Assembly (NCBI GenBank): GCA_029261395.1
Contig: JAJDBJ010000020.1
Location: 1 to 64,000 of the forward strand
Source of the DNA: Nitrospinaceae bacterium
GTDB lineage: Bacteria > Nitrospinota > Nitrospinia > Nitrospinales > Nitrospinaceae
Direction of reading: 5' to 3'
Length of the DNA stretch: 64,000 nucleotides
This document shows positions 27,559-37,179 of this stretch, piece after piece. Below the pieces are notes generated by a model, which did not search any database, was not told the origin of the DNA, and saw nothing but the letters and a program-made list of their open reading frames with translations. Each line of letters begins with the position of its first letter. Within the stretch, counting starts at the first letter, position 1. A program made the translations under genes and the position numbers.

Positions 27559-30027
27559 ATGCTTAAATCATCGAAATCTCACGCCTCCACTTCCCCCAAT
27601 GGCAACGGTTCGGAGGATTTGAAAGAATCCATCGGAAACCACCTGAAATACTCACAGGCCAAGAATTGGGAAACGTCTACCCCACTCGATCATTACACCA
27701 GCGTGGCCTTAACCGTGCGGGATCGCCTGGTGGAACGCTGGATCAATACCCAGCACGAATACCACGTAAAAGATCCGAAACGAATCTACTATCTTTCCAT
27801 GGAGTTTCTGGTAGGCCGGGCTCTGAGCAATTATCTGGTCAATCTCGATTTCAAAAATGATTTTTACCAGGCGGTGAAAGATCTGGGCATCCGCCTGGAA
27901 GATCTGGAAGAAAACGATATTGAAGCGGGACTGGGCAACGGCGGTCTGGGTCGACTGGCGGCCTGTTATCTGGACTCCATGGCAACCCTCGGTTTACCGG
28001 CTTATGGCTACGGCATCCGTTATGAATACGGAATTTTCTATCAGAAAATCATCGATGGGTATCAGGTGGAAACAGCGGACAACTGGCTTCGCACCGGAAC
28101 CCCCTGGGAAATTCCCCGCCCGGATTACATGTACGCGGTTAAATTTTACGGCACCACGCGGCAGGGAATCGGCCAGGAAGGGCAACCGATCTCCGAATGG
28201 GTCGATACCCATGACGACGTCATGGCCATGGCTTACGATATCCCCATCCCCGGTTATCACAATCAAACCGTCAACAACCTCCGGCTCTGGGGCGCCCGCT
28301 CGACACGCGAGTTTGATTTGGGTGTTTTCAATGAGGGGGATTATGTGCAGGCGGTCAGCCGCAAACAGCAATCGGAAACCATTTCCAAAGTGCTGTATCC
28401 CAACGATCAAAACATGTGGGGCAAGGAACTGCGTTTGAAACAGGAATATTTTTTCGTCTCCGCGACACTGCAGGACATCATTCGCCGGTACAAGCGAACC
28501 CATGCGACGTACGAAAAGTTCAGCAGTAAAGTGGCCATCCAACTGAACGATACCCACCCGGCACTCGCCATACCGGAATTGATGCGCATTCTGGTCGATA
28601 AAGAATGCCGTCCCTGGGAAGAAGCCTGGGAGGTTGTAGTCGCAACTTTTGGCTATACCAACCATACAGTCCTTCCGGAAGCCCTCGAAAAATGGACTGT
28701 GGAGTTGATGGGGCGTGTCCTACCCCGCCACCTTGAAATCATCTATGAGATCAACCAACGATTCCTGGAGCAAGCCCGGAAAGAATATCCTAATGATAAG
28801 AAGCGTATTGAGCGGTTGTCTTTAATAGAGGAAAATCCGGTCAAGTCCATCCGCATGTCCAGCCTTGCTATCGTCGGTAGCCATGCCGTCAACGGCGTCG
28901 CCCAACTCCATTCAGAGATATTAAAAAACAAGGTCTTCAAAGATTACAAAGACTTGTTTCCGGAACGATTCCATAACATCACCAACGGCATCACACAGCG
29001 TCTCTGGTTGAAATCCTGCAATCCTGAACTGGCGGAACTTATCACGGAAACTGTGGGCGACAAGTGGACCACCCATTTGGACACCCTCCGGCAACTGCTC
29101 CCTTATGTCAAAGATGATGACTTTCGGCAACGCTGGAAAGAAATAAAACAAAACAACAAAGCGCGTCTGGCACGGCATGTCAAACAGGAGCTCTCCATAG
29201 ACCTGAATCCCGATTCCTTGTTCGACGTACACGTGAAACGCCTCCACGAATACAAACGCCAGTTATTGTGCGCGCTTCATGCCATCGTTATTTACAATCG
29301 TCTCAAAGAACACCCTGTCATGGAGTGTGTCCCACGAACCATCCTCTTTGCCGGCAAAGCGGCCCCCGGCTACGAAATGGCCAAACTGGTTATCAAGTTG
29401 ATCACCAGCATTGCGGATAAAGTTAACGGCGATCCCGACACCTCGGATAAACTCAAAGTTATCTTTGTTCCCAATTACAGTGTCACCAAGGCAGAGTGGA
29501 TCATTCCCGGTGCGGACTTGTCGGAGCAGGTATCGACGGCCGGCCACGAAGCTTCGGGAACGGGCAACATGAAATTGTCGCTGAACGGCGCCTTGACCAT
29601 CGGCACATTGGACGGAGCTAATGTGGAAATCAGGGATCGGGTAGGTGAGGAGAATATTTTTATATTCGGATTGACGGCGGAGGAAGTCGAACAAACAAGA
29701 AAGACAGAATACCATCCCAGAGATTATTACGACTCAAACCCGGAACTCAAACAGGCGCTCGACATGATCCGGGACGGGTACTTTGCCCCCAAACATCCCC
29801 ATATTTTTTTACCTTTGATTGATTCGCTCCTGAAACATGGCGATCCCTATCGGGTGCTGGCAGATTTTGGCAGTTATATCGAGACCCAGAAAAAGGTAGA
29901 AACCCTGTATCGAAACCCTGACGCCTGGACACGTAAATCCATTATCAATTCTGCAAACATGGGATCTTTTTCAAGCGACCGATCCATCCGTGAATATTGC
30001 CGCCTGATTTGGGGCATCGAACCTTGA
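27559..30027 (+). CDS. glgP: Glycogen/maltodextrin phosphorylase
   Basis: An 822-residue GT35 enzyme that phosphorolyses alpha-1,4-glucan to glucose-1-phosphate. GNGGLGRLAACYLDSMA near residue 127, the PLP-binding lysine K672 in TGNMKLSLNGALTIGTLDGANVE and the VNDTHPA-type segment (QLNDTHPAL) are intact. Length is normal and full domain order is present. The divergent uridylyltransferase could use its product. An unknown protein (30061) follows after 33 bp on the same strand and may be co-transcribed. Confidence 0.97.
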   Translation: MLKSSKSHASTSPNGNGSEDLKESIGNHLKYSQAKNWETSTPLDHYTSVALTVRDRLVERWINTQHEYHVKDPKRIYYLSMEFLVGRALSNYLVNLDFKNDFYQAVKDLGIRLEDLEENDIEAGLGNGGLGRLAACYLDSMATLGLPAYGYGIRYEYGIFYQKIIDGYQVETADNWLRTGTPWEIPRPDYMYAVKFYGTTRQGIGQEGQPISEWVDTHDDVMAMAYDIPIPGYHNQTVNNLRLWGARSTREFDLGVFNEGDYVQAVSRKQQSETISKVLYPNDQNMWGKELRLKQEYFFVSATLQDIIRRYKRTHATYEKFSSKVAIQLNDTHPALAIPELMRILVDKECRPWEEAWEVVVATFGYTNHTVLPEALEKWTVELMGRVLPRHLEIIYEINQRFLEQARKEYPNDKKRIERLSLIEENPVKSIRMSSLAIVGSHAVNGVAQLHSEILKNKVFKDYKDLFPERFHNITNGITQRLWLKSCNPELAELITETVGDKWTTHLDTLRQLLPYVKDDDFRQRWKEIKQNNKARLARHVKQELSIDLNPDSLFDVHVKRLHEYKRQLLCALHAIVIYNRLKEHPVMECVPRTILFAGKAAPGYEMAKLVIKLITSIADKVNGDPDTSDKLKVIFVPNYSVTKAEWIIPGADLSEQVSTAGHEASGTGNMKLSLNGALTIGTLDGANVEIRDRVGEENIFIFGLTAEEVEQTRKTEYHPRDYYDSNPELKQALDMIRDGYFAPKHPHIFLPLIDSLLKHGDPYRVLADFGSYIETQKKVETLYRNPDAWTRKSIINSANMGSFSSDRSIREYCRLIWGIEP

Positions 30028-30060
30028 CTCAAACCTCGAAAGCTATTCAGCTTTTTCGCC

Positions 30061-30744
30061 ATGCTGGTGTTTAAAAAAAACATCTATCTGGACCCTTTTC
30101 GATCCCGAAATTCTTCTAACAGTAAAGAATTTCGGGATGAAGAAGACCCGAGTCCCCTCCCCTTTAGTTTTATTTACAAAGCGCTGTTCAACTCCCAAAA
30201 ATTATTTCAGGAAATCGAAGGCAAGAAAGACCGGGGATTATCCGACCAATTGGGAATTCTATTTCCTCATGCTTCCCGTTTGGGGAATATTGGAATTTTG
30301 AGCGATCTGTCTCATCGGTTATTCACCGGCCTGACTGACACTCAAACCTGGTTTACGATGAATTGCTATCATCAGTGTTTTCTTTATGATTGTCTACTGG
30401 ATATCGTCGAAGACTACAGTTACAACGATGAAACGGAGCGCCGGGAACTGTTTCCAGAAATGAAGGGGCAGGCATTGGATTTTAATAAATTCCTGCTTGA
30501 GTATTTTTTCAACACTACTTTTCTTATTGCACCGGAACGATTCAACCCAATGAACCCAGAGGAAAGAAAACAGTTACTCCGATCACCGGATTTTGGACAG
30601 GACTTCCCACAACTGAAACGATTTTCCGAGCCAGAGGATCCGACACTGGCCAAGGTGATCAACCACATCCCTCCTGAACCCGAGGAAATGGCACTGAAAC
30701 CGCTGACACAAAATCCCTACCTCCTTCCCAAAATCATCCTCTAA
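30061..30744 (+). CDS. Uncharacterised protein, paralogue of the 45655 gene
   Basis: A 227-residue soluble protein with no signal peptide or transmembrane segment and no family known to me. Residues 68-111 align without gaps with residues 73-116 of the protein at 45655-46515, with 13 identities in 44 positions. Shared residues include F-P-x-A, then G, T, and the block W97-x2-M100-N101-x-Y103 ... D110-C111. Both also have a later DF (140-141 here) followed by an aromatic-rich helix. So these are two members of one family. It lies 33 bp after glgP on the same strand and 86 bp before the NAD(P)HX repair gene. The C-terminal 60 residues are Pro-rich and absent from the relative. Confidence 0.8.
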   Translation: MLVFKKNIYLDPFRSRNSSNSKEFRDEEDPSPLPFSFIYKALFNSQKLFQEIEGKKDRGLSDQLGILFPHASRLGNIGILSDLSHRLFTGLTDTQTWFTMNCYHQCFLYDCLLDIVEDYSYNDETERRELFPEMKGQALDFNKFLLEYFFNTTFLIAPERFNPMNPEERKQLLRSPDFGQDFPQLKRFSEPEDPTLAKVINHIPPEPEEMALKPLTQNPYLLPKIIL

Positions 30745-30830
30745 ATGCCATCCCCTCACTGCAAATATATTTGCTAGAATGAAACCGAACGATTTTTGAA
30801 TCCACCTAATTTTTTCCTATTGAGGTCCCT

Positions 30831-32381
30831 TTGCAAAAAATTGTTACCGCAAGTGAAATGCAGGCAATTGACCGCACCGCAATCGAAAAATTCGGCATTC
30901 CCGGTTTGATACTGATGGAAAACGCCGGACTGGCCGCGGCTTCCCTGCTCCATGAGAACGTCCCTGATCTGGAGGAGAAAAAAGTCCTTATCGTCTGCGG
31001 TAAAGGCAACAATGGCGGGGACGGGTTTGTTATCGCCCGCCATTTGTTTAATGACGGCGTACAGGTGGATATTCTCTTACTGGGAAAAAGACAACAGTTG
31101 AAATCCGATGCCAGGGTCAATGCCGATATCGCATTCAAAATGGGAATCCCCATCCATGAGGTCACTGATAAAAATCTTAACGCGCAAAGTCACCTGCTCC
31201 GCCACTGTCACATCATTATTGATGCCCTGTTCGGTACCGGACTTACCAAACCCGCCGGAGGACTATTCGAAAAGGTCATCAAAAAAATAAACACTGCCCA
31301 AAAATATGTGTTTGCAGTCGATATCCCTTCCGGAGTGGATTCCGACACGGGGCATTTGATCGGTCCGCATATCAAGGCCACCGTCACCGCCGCGCTGGTA
31401 CTGTTAAAACGCAGTCATCTCCTGTTCCCCGCCGCAGAAAGTATGGGGGAAGTCCAGATACTCGACATCAGCATTCCGCATGAAGCCATTGAGAAACAGA
31501 ACATCCCGGTCGCGTGGATGGAATTGGGCGATATTCAATCGTTGATTCCCGAAAGATCCGCCGATACTCATAAAGGAGAATACGGGCACACTCTGGTGCT
31601 CGCGGGTTCCAGGGGCAAGGGAGGCGCCGCCGGGTTGACGGGTTTGGCCGCCTTACGAGCAGGAGCGGGACTGGTCACTCTGGCAGTCCCTGAATCCTGT
31701 CAGCAGGCTTTGGAATTCAATCCGTTGGAAACCATGACCGTGGCTTTGCCGGAAACCAAAAGCGGGTGCGTCTCCACAAAAGCCATTGATACCATCCTGA
31801 AAAGCCTCAAGGGAAAAAGCACCCTGGCAATCGGTCCAGGGCTGTCCACGGATAAAGAAACGGTTCGATTGCTGGCAACGCTCCTGCCCCTGATAGAGTG
31901 CCCTCTGGTCATCGATGCCGATGGCATTAATGCTCTCGATAAAAGCGGAAAACTGATCGATCAAATTCGAGCTGAGACGGTATTGACGCCACATCCAAAA
32001 GAAATGTCCCAACTGTCCGGATGGAGCGTGCAGGATATTCTGAGCCAGAGGATTGAACGGGCGAGTGAATACGCACAACAGCATGATGTCACCCTCCTTC
32101 TCAAGGGAGCGCGAACTTTGGTGGCATTTGCCGATGGCACGGTACTGGTCAATCCCACCGGCAATCCGGGCATGGCAACGGCTGGCTCGGGTGACGTATT
32201 GACTGGCTTGATCGCAGGATTAATCTCACAGGGGTTGAGCGTGCCTTCCGCAACTTCAGTAGGGGCTTTCATTCATGGGATGGCGGGTGATATTTACGTG
32301 GAATCCAATCACGAAGTCCCACTCATCGCCAGCGATCTTCTCGATAAGATCCCGGAAGCCATCAAGAGGATCCTCAGTTGA
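30831..32381 (+). CDS. nnr: Bifunctional NAD(P)HX epimerase / ADP-dependent NAD(P)HX dehydratase
   Basis: A 516-residue two-domain repair enzyme (YjeF_N plus carbohydrate-kinase-like domain) that repairs hydrated NADH and NADPH. The N-terminal epimerase shows ASEMQAIDR, LMENAG and GKGNNGGDGFV, plus AVDIPSGVDSDTG. The C-terminal dehydratase has AGSRGKGGAAGLTG, LTPHPKEMSQL and NPTGNPGMATAGSGDVLTG. The start is TTG at 30831, with GAGG about 7 nt upstream and homology from the second codon. Its TGA overlaps the TTG start of tsaE by 4 bp. The nnr-tsaE pairing is common in Gram-negative genomes. Confidence 0.95.
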   Translation: MQKIVTASEMQAIDRTAIEKFGIPGLILMENAGLAAASLLHENVPDLEEKKVLIVCGKGNNGGDGFVIARHLFNDGVQVDILLLGKRQQLKSDARVNADIAFKMGIPIHEVTDKNLNAQSHLLRHCHIIIDALFGTGLTKPAGGLFEKVIKKINTAQKYVFAVDIPSGVDSDTGHLIGPHIKATVTAALVLLKRSHLLFPAAESMGEVQILDISIPHEAIEKQNIPVAWMELGDIQSLIPERSADTHKGEYGHTLVLAGSRGKGGAAGLTGLAALRAGAGLVTLAVPESCQQALEFNPLETMTVALPETKSGCVSTKAIDTILKSLKGKSTLAIGPGLSTDKETVRLLATLLPLIECPLVIDADGINALDKSGKLIDQIRAETVLTPHPKEMSQLSGWSVQDILSQRIERASEYAQQHDVTLLLKGARTLVAFADGTVLVNPTGNPGMATAGSGDVLTGLIAGLISQGLSVPSATSVGAFIHGMAGDIYVESNHEVPLIASDLLDKIPEAIKRILS

Positions 32382-32866
32382 ATATACAGTTTGAAACTCA
32401 TTCTGCAGACGACGCACTGATCCTGGGAGAGAAGATAGGACGGCATTTGGAGGCTGGAGACATCGTTTTCCTGTTCGGAGACCTGGGTGCCGGAAAAACC
32501 ACCCTTACGCAAGGAATCGCACGGGGTCTGGGAGTTGCCAAAGAAGAATATGTCCGAAGCCCGACCTTCACACTGGTGAACCAGTACAAGGGCAAAATCC
32601 CAGTGTTTCATATCGATCTATACCGGATCGAGTCACCTCATGAATTGGAAGATCTCGGTCTTGAGGAGGTTTTTTCAAGTGAGGGGGTTTCTATCGTGGA
32701 ATGGGCGGAAAAATTATTTACCCACGAGGATGCTTCTCTGCCCCTGTTGGGAATCGAACGATGGATAGAAATCCATATTAAAATCGAACAGAAAGACTCC
32801 AGAAAACTGGACCTGAAAACCCGGAATATGGGGTCTACAGAGCACCCCGTTTTCGCTTTACATTAA
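32378..32866 (+). CDS. tsaE: tRNA threonylcarbamoyladenosine biosynthesis ATPase TsaE
   Basis: A 162-residue P-loop ATPase that works with TsaB and TsaD to attach threonylcarbamoyl to A37 of ANN-decoding tRNAs. Walker A GDLGAGKT (34-41), the switch-like SPTFTLVNQY and the HIDLYRIE...EDLGLEE block are all typical. It starts at TTG, overlapping the nnr stop (TTGA), so it is coupled. The last 25 residues after the WIEIHIK strand are not conserved in shape with standard TsaE. Confidence 0.94.
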   Translation: MNIQFETHSADDALILGEKIGRHLEAGDIVFLFGDLGAGKTTLTQGIARGLGVAKEEYVRSPTFTLVNQYKGKIPVFHIDLYRIESPHELEDLGLEEVFSSEGVSIVEWAEKLFTHEDASLPLLGIERWIEIHIKIEQKDSRKLDLKTRNMGSTEHPVFALH

Positions 32867-32906
32867 ATGTGCATTATGGCAAAATTCAAATTGGTACATC
32901 CTTTGC

Positions 32907-33365
32907 ATGCACTCAGAAAGCTTCCCCATGCAAAAAAATAATATCAGAAAAATTCTATTGGGATTCATTCTTCTCCTCATGACTGTCTCCGCATATAGCT
33001 TAATCAAGTTATTGAATAAGGGAACTTTACCCATAGAGACCCTGAAAACGATGGACAAGAATATCGATATTGAAATCGAAAACTTTAAGGTGAAGCATGA
33101 GGGGTTGGGCGATAGAAGCTGGGAAATTAAGGCAAAAGATGCAAAAGTAAAAAACGAGGAGAATACCATTATTCTGACAGACGTGAATGTGACCCTGAAC
33201 GCCGAAGAAAACCGGAAATCCACCATTTCCGCTGATGCCGGCACCATAGATAGCGAAACCAAAGACATCCACTTAGAGGGAAATGTCAAATTCAAAGCGG
33301 ATGCCAACAATTTTTTCGGTCAGTTCCAAAAGCAGAGCGAAGAACCAATCGAACCCGACAAATAA
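32907..33365 (+). CDS. lptC: LPS export system protein LptC
   Basis: A 152-residue bitopic protein: one N-terminal transmembrane helix (about residues 14-35) and a periplasmic LptC/OstA-like beta-jellyroll domain (DIEIENFKVKHEGLGDRSWEIKAKDA..., and later HLEGNVKFKA). It bridges the LptB2FG transporter and periplasmic LptA. The ATG at 32907 gives the frame shown; an ATG at 32928 (MQKNNIRK) is equally plausible, as neither has a clear ribosome binding site. It is immediately upstream of lptA and lptB. Confidence 0.9.
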   Translation: MHSESFPMQKNNIRKILLGFILLLMTVSAYSLIKLLNKGTLPIETLKTMDKNIDIEIENFKVKHEGLGDRSWEIKAKDAKVKNEENTIILTDVNVTLNAEENRKSTISADAGTIDSETKDIHLEGNVKFKADANNFFGQFQKQSEEPIEPDK

Positions 33366-33381
33366 GTAAAGGATACGGCCC

Positions 33382-33948
33382 TTGCGAACTTTCAAGACCC
33401 TAATCATATTCCTCGTCTGCCTTTCTCTTTTGGGAATGAATCCGGGAAACACCTTTTCCGCAAAATCCAAGGAATCCTTAAAGAAGGAGCAGGAAAAGAG
33501 CCCGATAGAAATTCAATCGGATAAATTACGGTCTGAAAATGAGGGCAAAAAATTCATTTTTACTGGAAATGTGTTGAGCACCTGGGGAGATTTGGAGATA
33601 AAGTCCGATATTCTGGAGGTTTATGCCAATCCAGACAGCAAAACAGACCGGAAAAAAGCGACCGATGATGTCGGCCAGGCGAGTCAGGATCTGGAAAAAA
33701 TTATTGCCATCGGCAATGTGGATATCAAGAAGGGAGACCGGCGAGCGAAGGGTGACCGCGCATATTATGACAATAAAAAACAGATCATTATAGTGACAGG
33801 AGAACCCAATGCCACTGCTTGGGAAGGGAAAAATATCATCCGGGGCAAGAAAATGACATTTGTACTGGAGAAGGACTTATTCAAGGTAGAGGGACGGGTC
33901 AACCTGGTACTTAACCCAAAGAGCCCTCCTCCAAAAAAGAAAAAATAA
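33382..33948 (+). CDS. lptA: LPS transport periplasmic protein LptA
   Basis: A 188-residue exported OstA-like protein: signal peptide about residues 1-27, then [24 protein letters not shown], the usual LptA opening, and [19 protein letters not shown] near the middle. It forms the periplasmic bridge that carries LPS. The start is TTG 33382 with AAAGGA about 10 nt upstream. It ends with a Pro/Lys tail. It lies 16 bp after lptC and 49 bp before lptB. Confidence 0.93.
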   Translation: MRTFKTLIIFLVCLSLLGMNPGNTFSAKSKESLKKEQEKSPIEIQSDKLRSENEGKKFIFTGNVLSTWGDLEIKSDILEVYANPDSKTDRKKATDDVGQASQDLEKIIAIGNVDIKKGDRRAKGDRAYYDNKKQIIIVTGEPNATAWEGKNIIRGKKMTFVLEKDLFKVEGRVNLVLNPKSPPPKKKK

Positions 33949-33997
33949 CCGAACCCCATACGGCACAAATCAAGGCCGTCTCTCTATAAAGAAAACT

Positions 33998-34720
33998 GTG
34001 CAAAGTCTCAAAACGAATAAGCTGGTCAAGGCCTATAAAAACCGGCGGGTGGTCAATCAGGTCAGCATTGAGGTCAAGCAAGGCGAAATTGTCGGATTGC
34101 TGGGGCCTAACGGTGCGGGAAAAACCACCACCTTTTACATGGTCGTGGGCCTTACCCGTCCAGATATGGGCCAAGTTTTGCTAGACCGGGAAGATGTGAC
34201 CGCTTACCCTATGTATATGAGGGCGCAGAGAGGAATCAGCTACCTCCCTCAAGAGCCATCCATTTTTCGGAAATTGACAGTCGAAGAAAATATTCTGGCA
34301 GTATTGGAACATCTGAAAATCCCCCATAAGGCAAAGATCAAACGGGTCCGTTCCTTACTGAATGAATTTAATATTGAACATATTAGAGAAGCCAAGGGGT
34401 TTTCCCTTTCTGGGGGCGAACGACGGAGAGTTGAAATCAGCAGAGCTTTAGCGACCTCACCCTCTTTTATATTGCTGGACGAACCTTTTGCCGGGATTGA
34501 CCCGATAGCCGTATCGGACATTCAATCGATTATACAGAAGCTGAAAACCAAAGGGATCGGCGTTTTGATCACGGACCATAATGTCCGAGAGACGTTAAAC
34601 ATCACCGACCACGCCTATATAATCAGCGAGGGCAAGATCATCGCCGCCGGTGATCCGGATACTGTCGCCAACAATCCCAAAGTAAGACAAACTTATTTAG
34701 GGGAAAATTTTACTTTTTAA
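33998..34720 (+). CDS. lptB: LPS export ABC transporter ATPase LptB
   Basis: A 240-residue ABC ATPase. Walker [10 protein letters not shown]-loop, signature [15 protein letters not shown], Walker [14 protein letters not shown] and the switch ITDHNVRET are all present, and the last motif is characteristic of LptB. It powers LPS extraction with LptF/LptG. The only LptF/G-type gene in this window is distant (59659). It begins with GTG at 33998; the ribosome binding site is weak (AAAGAAAA). rpoN follows 28 bp after the stop, a widely conserved gene order. Confidence 0.96.
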   Translation: MQSLKTNKLVKAYKNRRVVNQVSIEVKQGEIVGLLGPNGAGKTTTFYMVVGLTRPDMGQVLLDREDVTAYPMYMRAQRGISYLPQEPSIFRKLTVEENILAVLEHLKIPHKAKIKRVRSLLNEFNIEHIREAKGFSLSGGERRRVEISRALATSPSFILLDEPFAGIDPIAVSDIQSIIQKLKTKGIGVLITDHNVRETLNITDHAYIISEGKIIAAGDPDTVANNPKVRQTYLGENFTF

Positions 34721-34748
34721 AACCTTCGTGTGAGTTGAGAGATTGCCC

Positions 34749-36197
34749 ATGGCAATGGAGATGAAGTTAAATTTCAAGCAAGAGATGCGGCTCGTGCCGA
34801 CTCCCATGTTGCAACAGGCGATCAAGCTTCTCCAGCTCTCACGCCTCGAATTGGTCCAGGCAGTGCAACAGGAAATGATCGAAAATCCTATCCTGGAAGA
34901 AATCCTTGAAGAAGAAGAAGAAGACCAGGATCAAAAGCAGGAAAGCCCGGAAGACCCCTCCCTGGACTCCATCGGCCAGACTCAGGAAGAACCTTCTTCC
35001 GAAAGCCAAAGTGACCCGCTTGAATGCGAGCAGGATTGGGATAATTATATTCAGGATAATCTGTCCCAGGGAAGTTCTGCGGACAACTATACGGAAAAGC
35101 CTTCTATAGAAGCGACTTATAAAAAAGAAGCCACCCTGGCCGATCACCTGATGTGGCAGTTGAATCTTTCGGTGAATGAGGATTTGGATAAATTCATCGG
35201 GTCCGTCATTATCGGCAATATCCAAAATGACGGATACTGTATCGCTGAACTGGCAGAGATCGCGGAAGTCAGCCACGCCTCCGAAGAGGATGTCTTAAGG
35301 GTTCTTCAAGTTATCCAGACCTTTGAGCCATCCGGAGTGGGGGCGCGAACCCTAAAAGAATGCCTTTTGATTCAAGCCAAAATATTGCCGGAACGTCTCC
35401 CTCTGGTGGAAAAACTGATCGAAAACTATCTTGAGCGCATAAACGAAAGGTACTATCAGAAAATTGCCTCCGAACTCAAGGTTACGGTAGACGAAATCAT
35501 CTCCGCCGTGAATGCAATTAAAACCCTGGATCCTAAACCGGGGCTTCAGTTCAGCTCCGAGGGCATCGACTATGTCGTGCCCGACCTGGTGGTGGTGAAG
35601 ACGGAATTGGGATACGATGTTGTCTTAAACGACGACGGTCTCCCAAATGTCAAAATCAGCCCTTATTACCATCACCTTTTGCAAAACACATCCGAACCCA
35701 AAACCAAGGAGTACCTTAAAAAGAAGCACCAGGCCGCTGAATTTTTAATTAAGAGTATCGATAAGAGACGGGAAACGATTTACAAGGTTGGGAAAAGTAT
35801 TGTTAAACTGCAGGTAGAATTCCTGGATCATGGCTTGTCTCACCTCAAACCCATGGTCCTGAAGGATGTCGCAAAGGATATAGAAATGCACGAATCTACC
35901 GTGAGCCGAATCACCACCAATAAATATATTGATACCCCTCAAGGTATCCTTGAGCTTAAATTCTTCTTCCATAGCGGTATCAAATCATTTATCGGAAGTA
36001 GCGAAATGTCCTCCCTCCGGGTCAAAAATATGATCCAGGAAATCATTAAATCGGAAGACCCTTTGAAACCTCTGACCGACGACGAGATGGTGGAAGCTTT
36101 AGTGAAGCGAAACGCCAAAATCGCCCGGCGAACGGTGACCAAATATCGCAAGGAACTGAGTATTCTTCCGGCCAGCAAGCGGAAAAAAATTTATTGA
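34749..36197 (+). CDS. rpoN: RNA polymerase sigma-54 factor
   Basis: A 482-residue sigma-54. Region I (MLQQAIKLLQLSRLELVQAVQQE) is glutamine/leucine-rich and contacts enhancer-binding ATPases. An acidic region II follows (long Glu/Asp run near residues 50-90). The C-terminal RpoN box ARRTVTKYRKELSI recognises the -24 element. ATG 34749 with GAGAGA 7 nt upstream is preferred to a TTG six bases earlier. It lies between lptB and hpf-ptsN, as in many Gram-negative bacteria. Sigma-54 promoters for the neighbours were not found by eye. Confidence 0.96.
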   Translation: MAMEMKLNFKQEMRLVPTPMLQQAIKLLQLSRLELVQAVQQEMIENPILEEILEEEEEDQDQKQESPEDPSLDSIGQTQEEPSSESQSDPLECEQDWDNYIQDNLSQGSSADNYTEKPSIEATYKKEATLADHLMWQLNLSVNEDLDKFIGSVIIGNIQNDGYCIAELAEIAEVSHASEEDVLRVLQVIQTFEPSGVGARTLKECLLIQAKILPERLPLVEKLIENYLERINERYYQKIASELKVTVDEIISAVNAIKTLDPKPGLQFSSEGIDYVVPDLVVVKTELGYDVVLNDDGLPNVKISPYYHHLLQNTSEPKTKEYLKKKHQAAEFLIKSIDKRRETIYKVGKSIVKLQVEFLDHGLSHLKPMVLKDVAKDIEMHESTVSRITTNKYIDTPQGILELKFFFHSGIKSFIGSSEMSSLRVKNMIQEIIKSEDPLKPLTDDEMVEALVKRNAKIARRTVTKYRKELSILPASKRKKIY

Positions 36198-36282
36198 TCC
36201 CTCTCTTTACACTCTTGAAATTTTTGATGGACCACGCTACTCTTAGCCCCCTAATCAACCAGCTTTTTAGGAGAACCTATTT

Positions 36283-36612
36283 ATGAAATTGACGGTCGCA
36301 GGAATAAAAATAAAGATAACGCAAGCGATCGAGGATCACTTACACAAGAAAATTGAGAAGTCCCTGAAAAGCCTGCCAGAATCCGCAGATGTCCACGTCG
36401 CTCTAACCGTCGAAAAGTACCGGCATTTTGCAGAGGTCACCGTCAAGGATAAAGGGTATACCGTGCATGGGGAATCCGAAACCAATGACCTGTACACCGC
36501 TATGGATGAAGCCGTCGAAAGGACAGAAAAACAACTCAAAAAGCACAGAGATCGGTCCAAATCACTTAAAATCAAGCAAAATGCTGCAGAAAAAGACAAA
36601 CAAGTCGACTGA
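36283..36612 (+). CDS. hpf: Ribosome hibernation promoting factor (short HPF/YfiA type)
   Basis: A 109-residue protein of the short HPF/RaiA class: beta-alpha-beta-beta-beta-alpha layout, with MKLTVAGIKIKITQAIEDHLHKK and LYTAMDEAVERTEKQLKKHR, the helix that lies in the 30S mRNA/tRNA channel. It silences or dimerises ribosomes in slow growth. TAGGAGA is 7-8 nt before the ATG. The C-terminal long-form domain is absent, so any 100S formation would need another factor. Confidence 0.93.
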   Translation: MKLTVAGIKIKITQAIEDHLHKKIEKSLKSLPESADVHVALTVEKYRHFAEVTVKDKGYTVHGESETNDLYTAMDEAVERTEKQLKKHRDRSKSLKIKQNAAEKDKQVD

Positions 36613-36668
36613 TCTATTAAATCACTGCCTTTCCCTTTCAAAACATAACAAACCGGCCTAATTCTTCC

Positions 36669-37133
36669 ATGAAGATCAGCGATATACTTAAAGAGGACTG
36701 CATCATTGCAGATTTAGATGCTACTGACAAAGAAGGAACATTGAGCGAAGTTTCACTTTTTTTGGAGCATAAGGGAATTATTCAGGATCACGCCAAGTTA
36801 CTTTTAGCACTATTAGACCGGGAAAAATTGGGAAGCACCGGGATCGGCGACAATATGGCCATTCCTCACGCCAAGTATGAAGGCATTGAAAACATTACCA
36901 CGGTATTCGCCCGGTCCCGGAAAGGTATCGATTTCCAATCCCTGGATCGAAAACCAGTTCACTTTGTTTTCCTGCTCCTGGCTCCCCCAGCATCGACCGG
37001 ATTGCACCTGAAAGCTTTAGCTAAAATCGCCCGACTCTTTAAAAGTCCGTCCTTGCGTGAAAATATTTTACAGGCGGAGGATGCCGATACAATCAACTCA
37101 TTAATTTTGGAAGAAGATTCCAAAATCAGCTAG
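36669..37133 (+). CDS. ptsN: Nitrogen-PTS enzyme IIA
   Basis: A 154-residue EIIA-Ntr/fructose-type domain. The phosphorylated histidine is H67 in MAIPHAKYE, and the LGSTGIGDN loop before it is typical. It relays phosphate from the PTS chain to regulatory targets such as potassium transport and stress responses, and takes no part in sugar uptake. It follows hpf by 56 bp and precedes ptsI by 46 bp. The HPr partner (PtsH/PtsO) that should sit between EI and EIIA is not in this window. Confidence 0.93.
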   Translation: MKISDILKEDCIIADLDATDKEGTLSEVSLFLEHKGIIQDHAKLLLALLDREKLGSTGIGDNMAIPHAKYEGIENITTVFARSRKGIDFQSLDRKPVHFVFLLLAPPASTGLHLKALAKIARLFKSPSLRENILQAEDADTINSLILEEDSKIS

Positions 37134-37179
37134 ACCCGCCGAACATGGGCGGATTATTCCTTTTTCTTGAGAGAGTTTC

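Noticed and set aside
27994-28665. 223-codon minus-strand frame inside glgP
   Set aside because: Antisense shadow of an intact, highly conserved enzyme gene.
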